64,000 bases of DNA from NCBI RefSeq assembly GCF_014287775.1, contig NZ_JACOOZ010000005.1, positions 62,001-126,000 of the forward strand, in the 5' to 3' direction. Source of the DNA: Eubacterium_G segne (GTDB taxonomy: Bacteria > Bacillota > Clostridia > Lachnospirales > Lachnospiraceae). The notes beneath the pieces are model-generated. The model did no database searches. It saw nothing but the letters and a program-made list of their open reading frames with translations, and was not told where the DNA came from. Position numbers and translations under genes: made by a program. Positions 7,920-16,683 of the stretch are shown piece after piece (position 1 is the first letter of the stretch; each line of letters opens with the position of its first letter).

Positions 7920-9803
7920 ATGTGTGGAATATGTGGAATAATTGGAGAATTAGATAACAGCAGAAAAGTTTTAAAAAACATGATGGACAAAATTGCCCAC
8001 AGAGGTCCCGATGATGAAGGAATGTATGTGGACAAGCATGCGGCAATCGGTCACAGAAGACTTAGTATTATTGATTTAAGTCATGGTGCACAGCCTATGT
8101 ACAATGAAACCGGTGATATAGCAATTGTTTTTAATGGAGAAATATATAACCACTTAGAGATAAGAAAAGAACTTATTAAAAAAGGACATCAGTTTTCAAA
8201 TGATTCAGATACAGAATGTCTTATTCACGGATATGAAGAATATGGAACAGATTTGTTGCATAAGCTAAGAGGAATGTTTGCTTTTGTCATTTGGGACAGC
8301 AGAACTAATACTATGTTTGGTGCAAGGGATCATTTTGGAATTAAGCCTTTTTATTATGCAAACATTAACAAAAATCTCGTTTTCTCTTCAGAAATCAAGG
8401 CAATATTAGAATATCCGGGATTTGAGAGAAAGGTAAATGAGGAAGCTTTAGAGCAGTATTTAAGCTTTCAGTATTCCGTACTTCCTGAAACATTCTTTAA
8501 GGGAGTGTATAAATTGCCGGCAGGACATTATATGATTTATAAAGACGGAAAAATGGAAATTGAACGTTATTTTGACCCTATGATGGAACCAAAGGCTGAT
8601 GGTGATTTAGAAGAAACCGTTTCTGAAATCGAAAAAGTCGTTCATAATACAGTTGATGCCCATATGATAGCAGACGTTGAGGTTGGTTCTCTGTTATCAA
8701 GTGGAGTTGACTCAAGTTATGTTGTATCGGAATTTCCGGGAGAAAAAACCTTTACGGTGGGATTTTTGGATAAACAAAGCAAGTATAATGAAATAAGATA
8801 TGCAGAAGGTCTTGTAAAAGAATTGGGCAAGAAAAATTACAGCAAAAATATAGACAGTGACGAATATTTTGACTCAATCCCTACAGTAATGTATTATATG
8901 GATGAACCTTTAGCAGATCCATCCTGTATTGCCCTTTATTTTGTTGACCAGCTTGCTGCTGAACAGATAAAAGTTGTTTTGTCAGGAGAAGGGGCAGACG
9001 AGTTCTTTGGTGGCTATAATATTTATCATGAACCGTTGTCATTAAAGGGGTATCAGAAAATACCAAGATGCATAAGAAAAGGTCTTGCAAAGGTTGCCTC
9101 GGCAATGCCTGATGTTAAGGGACGTGATTTTATTATAAGAGGTAGTAAAACTGTTGAGGAGAGGTTTATTGGAAATGCCAATATGTTTTCTGTAAAAGAC
9201 AGGGAAAAACTCCTTAAAAATGCACCTACTCATGTTTCACCACAGGAAATCGTGGCACCAACATACAAGAAAGTAAGTCACTTAAATGACATTGCCAAGA
9301 TGCAGTATATTGATACTAATTTCTGGCTTCAGGGTGATATTTTGCTTAAGGCAGATAAAATGAGCATGGCTCACTGCCTTGAATCAAGAGTACCGTTTTT
9401 AGACGTGGAAGTATTTAAATATGCAAAAACTCTTCCTATAGATTTCAGATGTAATAACGAAGCTACAAAGCGAGCTTTCAGAATTGCAGCAAAAAGACAT
9501 ATTCCGGAGGCAACAGCTAACAAGAAAAAGTTAGGCTTCCCGGTACCTATCAGAGTTTGGCTTAAAGAAGATAAATACTATAACAAGGTAATGGAAACAT
9601 TAACCGGTGATGCGGCAAAACAGTTCTTTAATACAGATATTCTTGTTAAACTGATGGAAGACCATAGGGCAGGAAAAGCTGATAACAGCCGAAGAATATG
9701 GACGGTTTATGTATTCCTTGTATGGTACAATGTTTACTTTGAGGATAAAACCTTTGAACCGATTAACAGCGAATGGATTAAAAACAGAATTAAGACAGCA
9801 TAA
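7920..9803 (+). CDS. asnB: Asparagine synthase, glutamine-hydrolysing
   Basis: Makes asparagine from aspartate, ATP and glutamine. The mature N-terminus is MCGICGIIGE, so Cys2 is the class II glutaminase nucleophile after Met removal. RHRGPDDEG-type text (AHRGPDDEGMY, about 27-37) and FNGEIYNH continue the glutaminase half; the synthetase half has the PP-loop SSGVDSSYV near residue 260 and FLDVEVF near 490. Length of 627 residues is normal for the AsnB/YisO type. The neighbours are murE upstream and the decarboxylase operon downstream. Amidation of peptidoglycan DAP by AsnB-like enzymes is known in bacilli, so an envelope role next to murE is possible but is inference. Confidence 0.93.
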   Translation: MCGICGIIGELDNSRKVLKNMMDKIAHRGPDDEGMYVDKHAAIGHRRLSIIDLSHGAQPMYNETGDIAIVFNGEIYNHLEIRKELIKKGHQFSNDSDTECLIHGYEEYGTDLLHKLRGMFAFVIWDSRTNTMFGARDHFGIKPFYYANINKNLVFSSEIKAILEYPGFERKVNEEALEQYLSFQYSVLPETFFKGVYKLPAGHYMIYKDGKMEIERYFDPMMEPKADGDLEETVSEIEKVVHNTVDAHMIADVEVGSLLSSGVDSSYVVSEFPGEKTFTVGFLDKQSKYNEIRYAEGLVKELGKKNYSKNIDSDEYFDSIPTVMYYMDEPLADPSCIALYFVDQLAAEQIKVVLSGEGADEFFGGYNIYHEPLSLKGYQKIPRCIRKGLAKVASAMPDVKGRDFIIRGSKTVEERFIGNANMFSVKDREKLLKNAPTHVSPQEIVAPTYKKVSHLNDIAKMQYIDTNFWLQGDILLKADKMSMAHCLESRVPFLDVEVFKYAKTLPIDFRCNNEATKRAFRIAAKRHIPEATANKKKLGFPVPIRVWLKEDKYYNKVMETLTGDAAKQFFNTDILVKLMEDHRAGKADNSRRIWTVYVFLVWYNVYFEDKTFEPINSEWIKNRIKTA

Positions 9804-9850
9804 AAAAATTAAGTTTTTTGCCCTTTTTTATTAAAAAAATAACTTGCTAT

Positions 9851-9879
9851 TTGACAGGAAAAGGTTTAATCTATATAAG
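9851..9879 (+). promoter_or_regulatory. Strong SigA-type promoter of the decarboxylase operon
   Basis: TTGACA (9851-9856), 17-nt spacer, TATAAG (9874-9879). Transcription would start near 9886, giving a leader of roughly 190 nt before the ATG at 10078. The upstream 9804-9850 stretch is A/T-rich with no convincing GC-stemmed terminator for asnB. Confidence 0.7.
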
Positions 9880-9885
9880 GCAAAA

Positions 9886-10077
9886 AATTTGGTTGTTATA
9901 TACCGGCAAACTACAGAGTTTGTGTAAATATTTTGCTCACACATATATTGATGCAGTGGCGTGGATATATGTGTGGGCAAAATATATGTTAAAACATAAA
10001 ATATTTCTTTGCCGTTTGTTATCCGGGTAAGATATATACTGGATAAAAAAGATTAAAATTTTATTGGAGGACTGATT
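9886..10077 (+). ncRNA. Structured 5' leader, class unknown
   Basis: The leader can fold into a 21-bp hairpin (9928-9948 with 9965-9985, one G-U pair, 16-nt loop) enclosed by a 7-bp helix (9904-9910, CGGCAAA, with 10008-10014, TTTGCCG). A short alternative hairpin (CAAACT/AGTTTG, 9908-9923) competes with the left strand of the outer helix. There is no U-tract, so it is not a simple terminator, and the long stem is too regular to be chance. I do not recognise a known riboswitch. An RNA regulator of the operon is inference. Confidence 0.5.
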
Positions 10078-11529
10078 ATGAGTACAGCAGCTAAAGTTAT
10101 AGCAAGAGAGAGGATAGAAACTCTTCTTGATGATAACAGTTTTGTTGAAATCGGCGGATTGGTTAAAGCAAGAAGCACAGATTTTAACATCAAGGCAAAA
10201 GATACTCCATCAGACGGTGTTATTACCGGATATGGTGTTATCAATGGAAAGTTAGTGTATGTTTACAGCCAGGATTCATCAGTACTTGGTGGTTCAGTTG
10301 GAGAAATGCACGCTAAGAAAATTTCTAACCTCTACGATATGGCTATGAAGATGGGAGCACCTGTTATTGGCCTTATTGACAGTACAGGTCTTAGACTTCA
10401 GGAGTCAGTAGACGGACTTAATGCATTTGGACAGATTTATATGAAACAGTCACTTGCATCAGGGGTTATTCCACAGATTTCAGTAATATTTGGAAATTGT
10501 GGTGGAGGATTAAGTGTTATTGCAGGACTTTCTGATTTTACATTTATGGAGAAGGATAATGCACATTTATTTGTGAATTCTCCGGATGCAATTGAAGGAA
10601 ACAGAAAAGAAGTGTGTGACAGTTCATCAGCTAAGTTCCAGAGTGAGACAGCAGGAAATGTTGATTTCGTTGGAACACAGCAGGAAATCATGGAGGGATT
10701 AAGAGACCTTATATCAGTCATTCCTTCAAATAATGAGGATGAAGCATTTGATTTAGAATGTGATGATGATTTAAACAGAGCAGCAGAAGGAATTGAAAAC
10801 TGCGGTGAGGACACATTACAGGCACTGACAAGCATTTCAGATGAGGGATATGTTCTTGAAGTTAAGAAAGATTATGCTCCTGAAATGGTTACAGCTTTTA
10901 TTAAGTTAAATGGAGCTACAGTAGGTGCAGTAGCTAACAGAACTAAATCATATGATGAAGATATGAATGTTACAGCAGAATATGAAGCAAAGCTTACAGC
11001 TAACGGCTGTGAAAAAGCTGCAGATTTTGTTGAATTTTGTGATGCTTTTGAAATTCCTATACTTACATTAACTAATGTTAATGGATTCAAGGCGACAAAA
11101 TGCCAGGAAAAGAAGGGTGCAAAAGCTACATCAAAGCTTATATATGCTTTTGCTAACGCAACAGTTCCTAAGGTAAATCTTATTGTGGAAGATGCAATAG
11201 GAAGTGCATATATTGCAATGAACAGCAAGGCAACAGGTGCAGACGTTGTTTACGCATGGCCAACAGCCAAGGTTGGAATGATGGATGCTGCAAGTGCTGT
11301 TAAGATTATGTATGCTGATGAAATTGAAAGCGGTGATGCAACAGAAGTTATCGCTGAAAAGACAGCAGAGTACCAGAATCTTCAGGGCAGTGTAATGTCA
11401 GCAGCTGCAAGAGGATATGTTGATAGTATTGTTGAACCTGTTGATACAAGAAAGTACATAATAGGTGCATTTGAAATGTTATATACAAAATTTGAAGACA
11501 GACCTGGTAAAAAGCACGGAACAGTTTAA
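10078..11529 (+). CDS. mmdA: Acyl-CoA carboxyltransferase subunit, MmdA/PccB-like
   Basis: Carboxyltransferase of the crotonase fold that moves CO2 between a CoA thioester and biotin; in methylmalonyl-CoA decarboxylase it is the alpha subunit. Family text is recognisable: GGSVGEMHAKK near residue 73, MGAPVIGLIDSTGLRLQE near 100, SGVIPQISVIFGNCGGG near 130, and in the C-terminal half ATVPKVNLIVEDAIGSAY and AWPTAKVGMMDA. It is shorter (483) than classical MmdA (about 510) and deviates at the oxyanion-hole glycine pair (GNCGGGLS instead of GPCAGGAV), so the acyl-CoA substrate (methylmalonyl-, malonyl- or other) is open. First gene of a five-gene operon whose order mirrors Veillonella mmdA-D-E-C-B. 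SD GGAGG lies 8 nt upstream. Confidence 0.8.
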   Translation: MSTAAKVIARERIETLLDDNSFVEIGGLVKARSTDFNIKAKDTPSDGVITGYGVINGKLVYVYSQDSSVLGGSVGEMHAKKISNLYDMAMKMGAPVIGLIDSTGLRLQESVDGLNAFGQIYMKQSLASGVIPQISVIFGNCGGGLSVIAGLSDFTFMEKDNAHLFVNSPDAIEGNRKEVCDSSSAKFQSETAGNVDFVGTQQEIMEGLRDLISVIPSNNEDEAFDLECDDDLNRAAEGIENCGEDTLQALTSISDEGYVLEVKKDYAPEMVTAFIKLNGATVGAVANRTKSYDEDMNVTAEYEAKLTANGCEKAADFVEFCDAFEIPILTLTNVNGFKATKCQEKKGAKATSKLIYAFANATVPKVNLIVEDAIGSAYIAMNSKATGADVVYAWPTAKVGMMDAASAVKIMYADEIESGDATEVIAEKTAEYQNLQGSVMSAAARGYVDSIVEPVDTRKYIIGAFEMLYTKFEDRPGKKHGTV

Positions 11530-11541
11530 TAGGAGGACAAT

Positions 11542-12366
11542 ATGAATATTAAAAGAAAGTTACGTTTAATATTTTCACTGGTTTCTCTTATAATTTGTTT
11601 TGGTTTAAGCAGTGTTATGGTTATGGCAGATGATGTGATTAATCTTGATGAGACTGCTACACAGGAGGAGACAACGTTATCTGCTGAGGATATGAAAACA
11701 TATGCAGACGGCAAGATAACCATGGCTCAGGCAAAAGCGTTAGTTGAACAGTATGCCAATGCCATATCTCAGTATTCAAATTGCAGTGATGATGAATTAG
11801 AATATCTTGGTGGATATTTTAGTTATCAGACAGACGCATTTGAGAACTTTGCCAAAACTGTTGGCGATGAGAAATGCGGTGAATATAAGTCTTATGACAA
11901 AATTGAAGTTGAAGAAACAGAAGACGGAAAAGTAGATGTAAGCGCTATGCTTCATTTTGAAAAAAGAGATTTAAAGATGATTATGCATGTATCATTATTT
12001 GACAATCTCGGATGTGTGCCTACATCCATAGAGTTTAATCTTCCTGACGAAGGAAACAACACTTTGTTAGGTAAGCTTCAAACAGCAGGTGGTAACACAT
12101 TACTCGGAATGGGCGTTGTATTCCTTGTATTAATTTTTATAAGCTTTATTATTTCCTGCTTTGGATTCATTCCAAAAATTGTTGATTCCTTTGGAAAGAA
12201 AAATAAAGCTTCAGAAGAAGCAGCCACACCGTCTGAAAGTACGGTAAGTACTACAGAAGAGACAACGGATGATTCAGAGCTTATAGCTGTTATTGCTGCT
12301 GCAATAGCCGCAAGCGAACATACATCTACAGACAGTTTTGTTGTAAGATCAATAAGAAGACGTTAA
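11542..12366 (+). CDS. OadG/MmdD-like membrane anchor subunit of sodium-pump decarboxylase
   Basis: Small-subunit homologue that holds the carboxyltransferase to the membrane beta subunit. A signal-peptide-like N-terminus (KRKLRLIFSLVSLIICFGLS) is followed by an extracytoplasmic domain of about 150 residues, then the typical OadG transmembrane helix (LLGMGVVFLVLIFISFIIS, about 190-208), a Glu/Thr/Ser-rich linker, and the conserved C-terminal end (VIAAAIAASEHTS...FVVRSIRRR) seen in Firmicute OadG proteins. At 274 residues it is much longer than the about 85-115 residues of enterobacterial OadG because of the extracellular insert. AGGAGG precedes the ATG; 12 nt separate it from mmdA. Confidence 0.85.
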   Translation: MNIKRKLRLIFSLVSLIICFGLSSVMVMADDVINLDETATQEETTLSAEDMKTYADGKITMAQAKALVEQYANAISQYSNCSDDELEYLGGYFSYQTDAFENFAKTVGDEKCGEYKSYDKIEVEETEDGKVDVSAMLHFEKRDLKMIMHVSLFDNLGCVPTSIEFNLPDEGNNTLLGKLQTAGGNTLLGMGVVFLVLIFISFIISCFGFIPKIVDSFGKKNKASEEAATPSESTVSTTEETTDDSELIAVIAAAIAASEHTSTDSFVVRSIRRR

Positions 12367-12394
12367 TTACTATCTATATTTAGGAGGATACAAA

Positions 12395-12757
12395 ATGAAA
12401 AGTTATACAATTACAGTTAATGGAAATGTATATGATGTAACTGTTGAAGAAACAGGAAGTACAGCAAGTGCACCGGTAAGACCTGCAAAGAAGGCAGCAG
12501 CACCTGCTAAGCCGGCAGCACCTGTAGCTACCGGAAAAGAAGGAAGTGTTAAGGTTACAGCACCTATGCCTGGAAAAGTTTTATCAATCAGTGCAAATCC
12601 TGGTCAGGCAGTTAAGAAAGGTGAAACAATATTAGTATTTGAAGCAATGAAGATGGAAAATTCTGTTGTTGCTCCGGAAGATGGAACAGTTGCAAGCATT
12701 TCTGTTAGCGTTGGAGACAGCTTTGAAGCAGGTGCAGTTATTGCAACATTAAACTAG
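12395..12757 (+). CDS. Biotin carboxyl carrier protein (MmdC-like)
   Basis: Carries the CO2-biotin between carboxyltransferase and membrane pump. The biotinylation motif EAMKMEN places the modified lysine at residue 86; the preceding APMPGKV and following GTVAS glycine turns complete the barrel-sandwich domain (about 50-120). Residues 25-48 are a flexible Ala/Pro/Lys-rich linker, as usual in this subunit. It is the only biotin-carrier gene in the operon, and the downstream OadA-like protein lacks its own carrier, so both carboxyltransferases may share it (inference). Confidence 0.93.
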   Translation: MKSYTITVNGNVYDVTVEETGSTASAPVRPAKKAAAPAKPAAPVATGKEGSVKVTAPMPGKVLSISANPGQAVKKGETILVFEAMKMENSVVAPEDGTVASISVSVGDSFEAGAVIATLN

Positions 12758-12784
12758 TTAATATTAAAAAACTGGAGGTAACAA

Positions 12785-13924
12785 ATGAACATCTTTGATA
12801 CATTGGGAAATCTGGTAGGACAATCAGCGTTTTTTAGCCTTAGCGGTGGAAACTATATTATGATTGCCGTAGCCTGTATTTTCCTATACTTAGCAATTAA
12901 AAAAGGATATGAACCATTATTACTGGTTCCTATTGCCTTTGGTATGCTCTTAGTAAATATGTATCCGGACATTATGAAAGCACCTGCTGACGGTGAAGCA
13001 GGAGGATTGTTATATTACTTCTACATATTAGACGAATATAGTATTCTTCCTTCACTTATTTTCATGGGTGTAGGTGCCATGACGGACTTCGGACCGCTTA
13101 TTGCAAATCCAAAGAGTTTCCTTCTTGGAGCTGCAGCACAGTTCGGTATATATGGGGCATATTTCCTTGCAATTTTCATGGGATTTGGTGGAAAGGCAGC
13201 TGCAGCCATCTCTATTATCGGTGGAGCAGACGGACCTACATCTATTTTCCTTGCAGGAAAGCTTGGACAGACTGATTTGTTAGGACCTATCGCAGTAGCA
13301 GCATATTCGTATATGTCATTGGTTCCTATTATTCAGCCACCAATTATGAAATTATTAACAACTAAGAAGGAACGTGAAATTAAGATGGAACAGCTTAGAC
13401 ATGTTTCACAGTTAGAGAAAATTTTATTCCCTATAGTTGTTACTATCGTTGTTGTTATGATTTTACCTACAACAGCTCCATTAGTTGGTATGCTTATGTT
13501 AGGTAACTTATTTAGGGAATCCGGAGTTGTTAAACAGTTACAGGAAACAGCAAGTAACGCACTTATGTACATTGTAGTTATCTTACTTGGAACAAGTGTT
13601 GGTGCTACAACAAGTGCTGAAGCATTCCTTAATGTTGACACAATTAAAATCGTAATTTTAGGTTTGGTAGCCTTTGCAGTAGGTACGGCAGCCGGAGTTT
13701 TGTTTGGTAAACTTATGTGTGTTGTAACACATGGAAAAGTTAATCCACTTATTGGTTCTGCAGGTGTATCAGCCGTGCCAATGGCAGCAAGAGTATCACA
13801 GAAGGTTGGATCTGAAGCTGATCCTACAAACTTCCTTTTGATGCATGCAATGGGACCTAACGTAGCCGGAGTTATTGGTACTGCAGTCGCTGCAGGAACA
13901 TTTATGGCTATATTCGGAATTTAA
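12785..13924 (+). CDS. oadB: Sodium-translocating decarboxylase beta subunit
   Basis: Integral membrane subunit that decarboxylates carboxybiotin and exports Na+. About nine to ten hydrophobic helices span the 379 residues. The essential aspartate region GGADGPTSIF (Asp149) is present, and the second ion-binding region NPLIGSAGVSAVPMAARV lies near 320-340. OadB and MmdB cannot be told apart from sequence, but operon position after the biotin carrier equals mmdB of Veillonella. TGGAGG stands before the ATG. The next gene begins 15 nt after its stop. Confidence 0.93.
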   Translation: MNIFDTLGNLVGQSAFFSLSGGNYIMIAVACIFLYLAIKKGYEPLLLVPIAFGMLLVNMYPDIMKAPADGEAGGLLYYFYILDEYSILPSLIFMGVGAMTDFGPLIANPKSFLLGAAAQFGIYGAYFLAIFMGFGGKAAAAISIIGGADGPTSIFLAGKLGQTDLLGPIAVAAYSYMSLVPIIQPPIMKLLTTKKEREIKMEQLRHVSQLEKILFPIVVTIVVVMILPTTAPLVGMLMLGNLFRESGVVKQLQETASNALMYIVVILLGTSVGATTSAEAFLNVDTIKIVILGLVAFAVGTAAGVLFGKLMCVVTHGKVNPLIGSAGVSAVPMAARVSQKVGSEADPTNFLLMHAMGPNVAGVIGTAVAAGTFMAIFGI

Positions 13925-13939
13925 ATGGAGGAAATAAAA

Positions 13940-15346
13940 ATGGCAGATAAGAAACCGGTAAAGATTACCGAAACTATATTAAGAGACGCACATCAGTCAC
14001 TTATTGCCACAAGAATGCCTACTGAGGAAATGCTTCCTATTATCGACACAATGGATAAAGTAGGTTATCATGCAGTTGAGTGTTGGGGTGGTGCAACTTT
14101 TGATGCATCCCTTAGATTTTTAAAAGAAGATCCATGGGAGAGACTTAGAAAGTTAAGAGACGGATTTAAAAATACAAAATTACAGATGCTTTTCAGAGGA
14201 CAGAATATTTTAGGCTATAGTCATTATTCAGATGATGTTGTTGAATATTTTGTTCAGAAATCAATAGCTAATGGTATTGATATTATTAGAATCTTTGACT
14301 GCTTAAATGACCTTAGAAATTTAGAAACAGCTGTAAAGGCAGCAAACAAGGAAAAAGGTCATGCACAGATTGCTCTTTCATATACATTAGGAGATGCATA
14401 TACTCTTGATTATTGGAAAGAAACAGCAAAGAGAATTGAAGATATGGGTGCTAACTCACTTTGTATCAAGGATATGGCTGGACTTCTTACACCATACAAG
14501 GCAACTGAATTAGTTCAGGCATTAAGAGAAGGAACAGACATTCCAATAGATCTTCATACACATTACACATCAGGTGTAGCAGCTATGACATATATGAAAG
14601 CTGTTGAAGCAGGATGTGATATTATTGATACAGCTATTTCACCGTTCTCTATGGGAACATCACAGCCGGCAACAGAAGTTATGGTTGAGACATTTAAGGG
14701 AACACCTTATGATACAGGTCTTGATCAGAAGCTGTTAAAGCAGGTTGCAGATTACTTCAGACCATACAGAGAAGAGTGCCTTAAGAATGGATTATTAAAT
14801 CCAAAGGTTATGGGTGTTAATATTAATACACTTCTTTACCAGGTACCTGGTGGAATGTTATCAAACCTTGTTTCACAGTTAGATGAAATGGGTGCATCAG
14901 ACAAGTTTGAACAGGTTCTTGAAGAAGTTCCAAGAGTTCGTAAGGACTTTGGTGAACCACCTCTTGTTACACCATCAAGCCAGATTGTTGGTACTCAGGC
15001 AGTTTTAAATGTTGTTATGGGTGAAAGATACAAGATGATTAATCAGCAGGCAAAGGATTTGTTAGCAGGAAAATATGGTCAGACAGTTAAGCCTTTCAAT
15101 GAAGAAGTTCAGAAGAAGGCAATTGGTGATGAAAAGCCTATTACCTGCAGACCGGCAGATTTGTTAGAGCCATCTCTTGATAAGTTTGAAAAAGAATGTG
15201 CACAGTGGAAACAGCAGGATGAGGATGTTCTTACATACGCATTATTCCCACAGGTTGCAAAGGAATTTTTCGAATACAGGGAAGCACAGCAGACAAAGGT
15301 TGATCCGGCTGTAGCTGATAAGGAAAACGGAGCATATCCGGTATAA
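13940..15346 (+). CDS. Oxaloacetate decarboxylase alpha / pyruvate carboxylase B-type carboxyltransferase
   Basis: TIM-barrel carboxyltransferase for oxaloacetate/pyruvate (the 5S type). ETILRDAHQSLIATRM opens the domain, Lys177 in SLCIKDMAGLL is the lysine that is carboxylated in the family, and His206/His208 in LHTHYTSG are metal ligands. The protein ends after the conserved post-barrel domain (DVLTYALFPQVAKEFF) and has no biotinyl domain, unlike Klebsiella OadA, so it needs a separate carrier such as the one at 12395. I place the start at 13940 because GGAGG (13927-13931) lies ahead of it; the ATG at 13925 sits before that SD. A terminator follows. Confidence 0.88.
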   Translation: MADKKPVKITETILRDAHQSLIATRMPTEEMLPIIDTMDKVGYHAVECWGGATFDASLRFLKEDPWERLRKLRDGFKNTKLQMLFRGQNILGYSHYSDDVVEYFVQKSIANGIDIIRIFDCLNDLRNLETAVKAANKEKGHAQIALSYTLGDAYTLDYWKETAKRIEDMGANSLCIKDMAGLLTPYKATELVQALREGTDIPIDLHTHYTSGVAAMTYMKAVEAGCDIIDTAISPFSMGTSQPATEVMVETFKGTPYDTGLDQKLLKQVADYFRPYREECLKNGLLNPKVMGVNINTLLYQVPGGMLSNLVSQLDEMGASDKFEQVLEEVPRVRKDFGEPPLVTPSSQIVGTQAVLNVVMGERYKMINQQAKDLLAGKYGQTVKPFNEEVQKKAIGDEKPITCRPADLLEPSLDKFEKECAQWKQQDEDVLTYALFPQVAKEFFEYREAQQTKVDPAVADKENGAYPV

Positions 15347-15369
15347 TATTTATATTATGAAAGATTTTA

Positions 15370-15403
15370 AACACCTGCTTATTAAAAGCAGGTGTTATCT
15401 TTT
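15370..15403 (+). terminator. Terminator of the decarboxylase operon
   Basis: An 11-bp perfect stem (15370-15380 with 15386-15396), 5-nt loop, then a short T-rich run (ATCTTTT). It lies between the operon and the flavoprotein gene, and argues against the ATG at 15357, upstream of the hairpin, being the next gene's start. Confidence 0.75.
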
Positions 15404-15440
15404 AATAAGGGTAAATTTCCCGGAAAAAAAGGATTTAGAA

Positions 15441-16670
15441 ATGAGTAAGGTATTGATTATTGGAGGCGGCGCGGCAGGAATGATGGCTGCCATAGCTGCT
15501 GCATATAATGGAAATGAAGTTCATATTTTTGAAAAAAACGAAAAAAACGGAAAGAAACTTTTTATAACAGGCAAAGGAAGATGTAATATTACAAATGCAT
15601 CGGATATAGAAAATCATTTTGCCAATATAATGAGAAATTCAAAGTTTTTGTACAGTGCATATCATTGTTTAGACAGCTACGGAGTATGTACAATGATAGA
15701 AAGTGCAGGAGTAGAAACAAAAATTGAAAGGGGAAACAGAGTTTTTCCTTTAAGTGATAAGTCCTCAGATGTAATTTATGCATTAAACAAAATGATGAGG
15801 GATATTGGAGTTAATATTCACTTGAAATCAGAGATTGTATCTGTTAGTAAAGAAAATGAAAATATAATATTAAAAGAAAAAAATGGAAAAAAACATATTG
15901 GTGATGCCTGTATAATAGCAACGGGAGGCATTTCGTACCCTGTTACAGGTTCTACAGGAGACGGATATAAATTCGCAGAAAAAATAGGACATACTATAAC
16001 AGAGAGATATCCATCTTTGGTGCCATTTAATATTAAAGAGGAATTTTGTAAGGAACTTCAGGGACTATCCCTTAAAAACGTGGAGCTTAAAATTCAGGAT
16101 GAAACAGGAAAACAATATTATAGTGAAATGGGAGAAATGCTTTTTACTCACTTTGGAATAAGCGGGCCTCTTGTTTTGTCGGCAAGTGGTCATATAAGTG
16201 ACAAGTTAAAGGAACATCAATTTATTGCAAAAATAGACTTGAAACCGGCTCTTTCTAATGAGGCATTAGACAAAAGAATATTGAAAGATTTTGAAGAAAA
16301 CATAAACAGAAATTTCAATAATTCATTAGATAAATTATTGCCTAAAAATCTTATTCCGGTTATTGTTGAATTATCCGGTATTAATCAATATAAAAAAGTA
16401 CATGAAATAACAAAAGAAGAAAGAGAAAATCTGGTTAAATTAATAAAAGAATTGAAAATGAGTATTTCAGGTGCAAGAGGCTTTAATGAGGCAATTATTA
16501 CAAAAGGCGGAGTGTCAGTAAAGGACATTAACCCAAAAAACATGGAGTCAAAAATTGTGCCGGGTATATATTTCGCAGGGGAAGTTCTTGACATAGATGC
16601 ACTGACAGGAGGGTATAACCTTCAGGTGGCGTGGAGCACAGGATATTTAGCAGGAAGCAGTATTTATTAA
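15441..16670 (+). CDS. NAD(P)/FAD-dependent flavoprotein, BaiN/HI0933 family
   Basis: Predicted FAD-binding oxidoreductase. The Rossmann dinucleotide motif IIGGGAAGMMAA is at residues 6-17 and the family signature GKGRCNITN near 45-53; the C-terminal block SISGARGFNEAIITKGGVS...MESKIVPGIYFAGEVLDIDALTGGYNLQ (split here) is diagnostic. The natural substrate of most members is unknown; one Clostridium member (BaiN) acts on bile-acid intermediates, which should not be transferred to this gene. Start at 15441 after AAAGGA; 409 residues is standard. cmk follows in the same direction and forms a conserved gene pair in Clostridia. Confidence 0.9.
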   Translation: MSKVLIIGGGAAGMMAAIAAAYNGNEVHIFEKNEKNGKKLFITGKGRCNITNASDIENHFANIMRNSKFLYSAYHCLDSYGVCTMIESAGVETKIERGNRVFPLSDKSSDVIYALNKMMRDIGVNIHLKSEIVSVSKENENIILKEKNGKKHIGDACIIATGGISYPVTGSTGDGYKFAEKIGHTITERYPSLVPFNIKEEFCKELQGLSLKNVELKIQDETGKQYYSEMGEMLFTHFGISGPLVLSASGHISDKLKEHQFIAKIDLKPALSNEALDKRILKDFEENINRNFNNSLDKLLPKNLIPVIVELSGINQYKKVHEITKEERENLVKLIKELKMSISGARGFNEAIITKGGVSVKDINPKNMESKIVPGIYFAGEVLDIDALTGGYNLQVAWSTGYLAGSSIY

Positions 16671-16683
16671 AATGGAGGAATTT

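Noticed and set aside
9818..10030. 70-residue plus-strand ORF upstream of the decarboxylase operon
   Set aside because: No SD; it crosses the promoter and the long hairpin, so the frame is a by-product of the structured leader.
10437..10835. 132-residue minus-strand ORF inside mmdA
   Set aside because: Lies fully opposite a well-supported gene, Ser/Phe-rich shadow composition, no SD.
15357..15440. Upstream ATG extending the BaiN-like protein
   Set aside because: The extra 28 residues run through the terminator hairpin and do not fit the family N-terminus.
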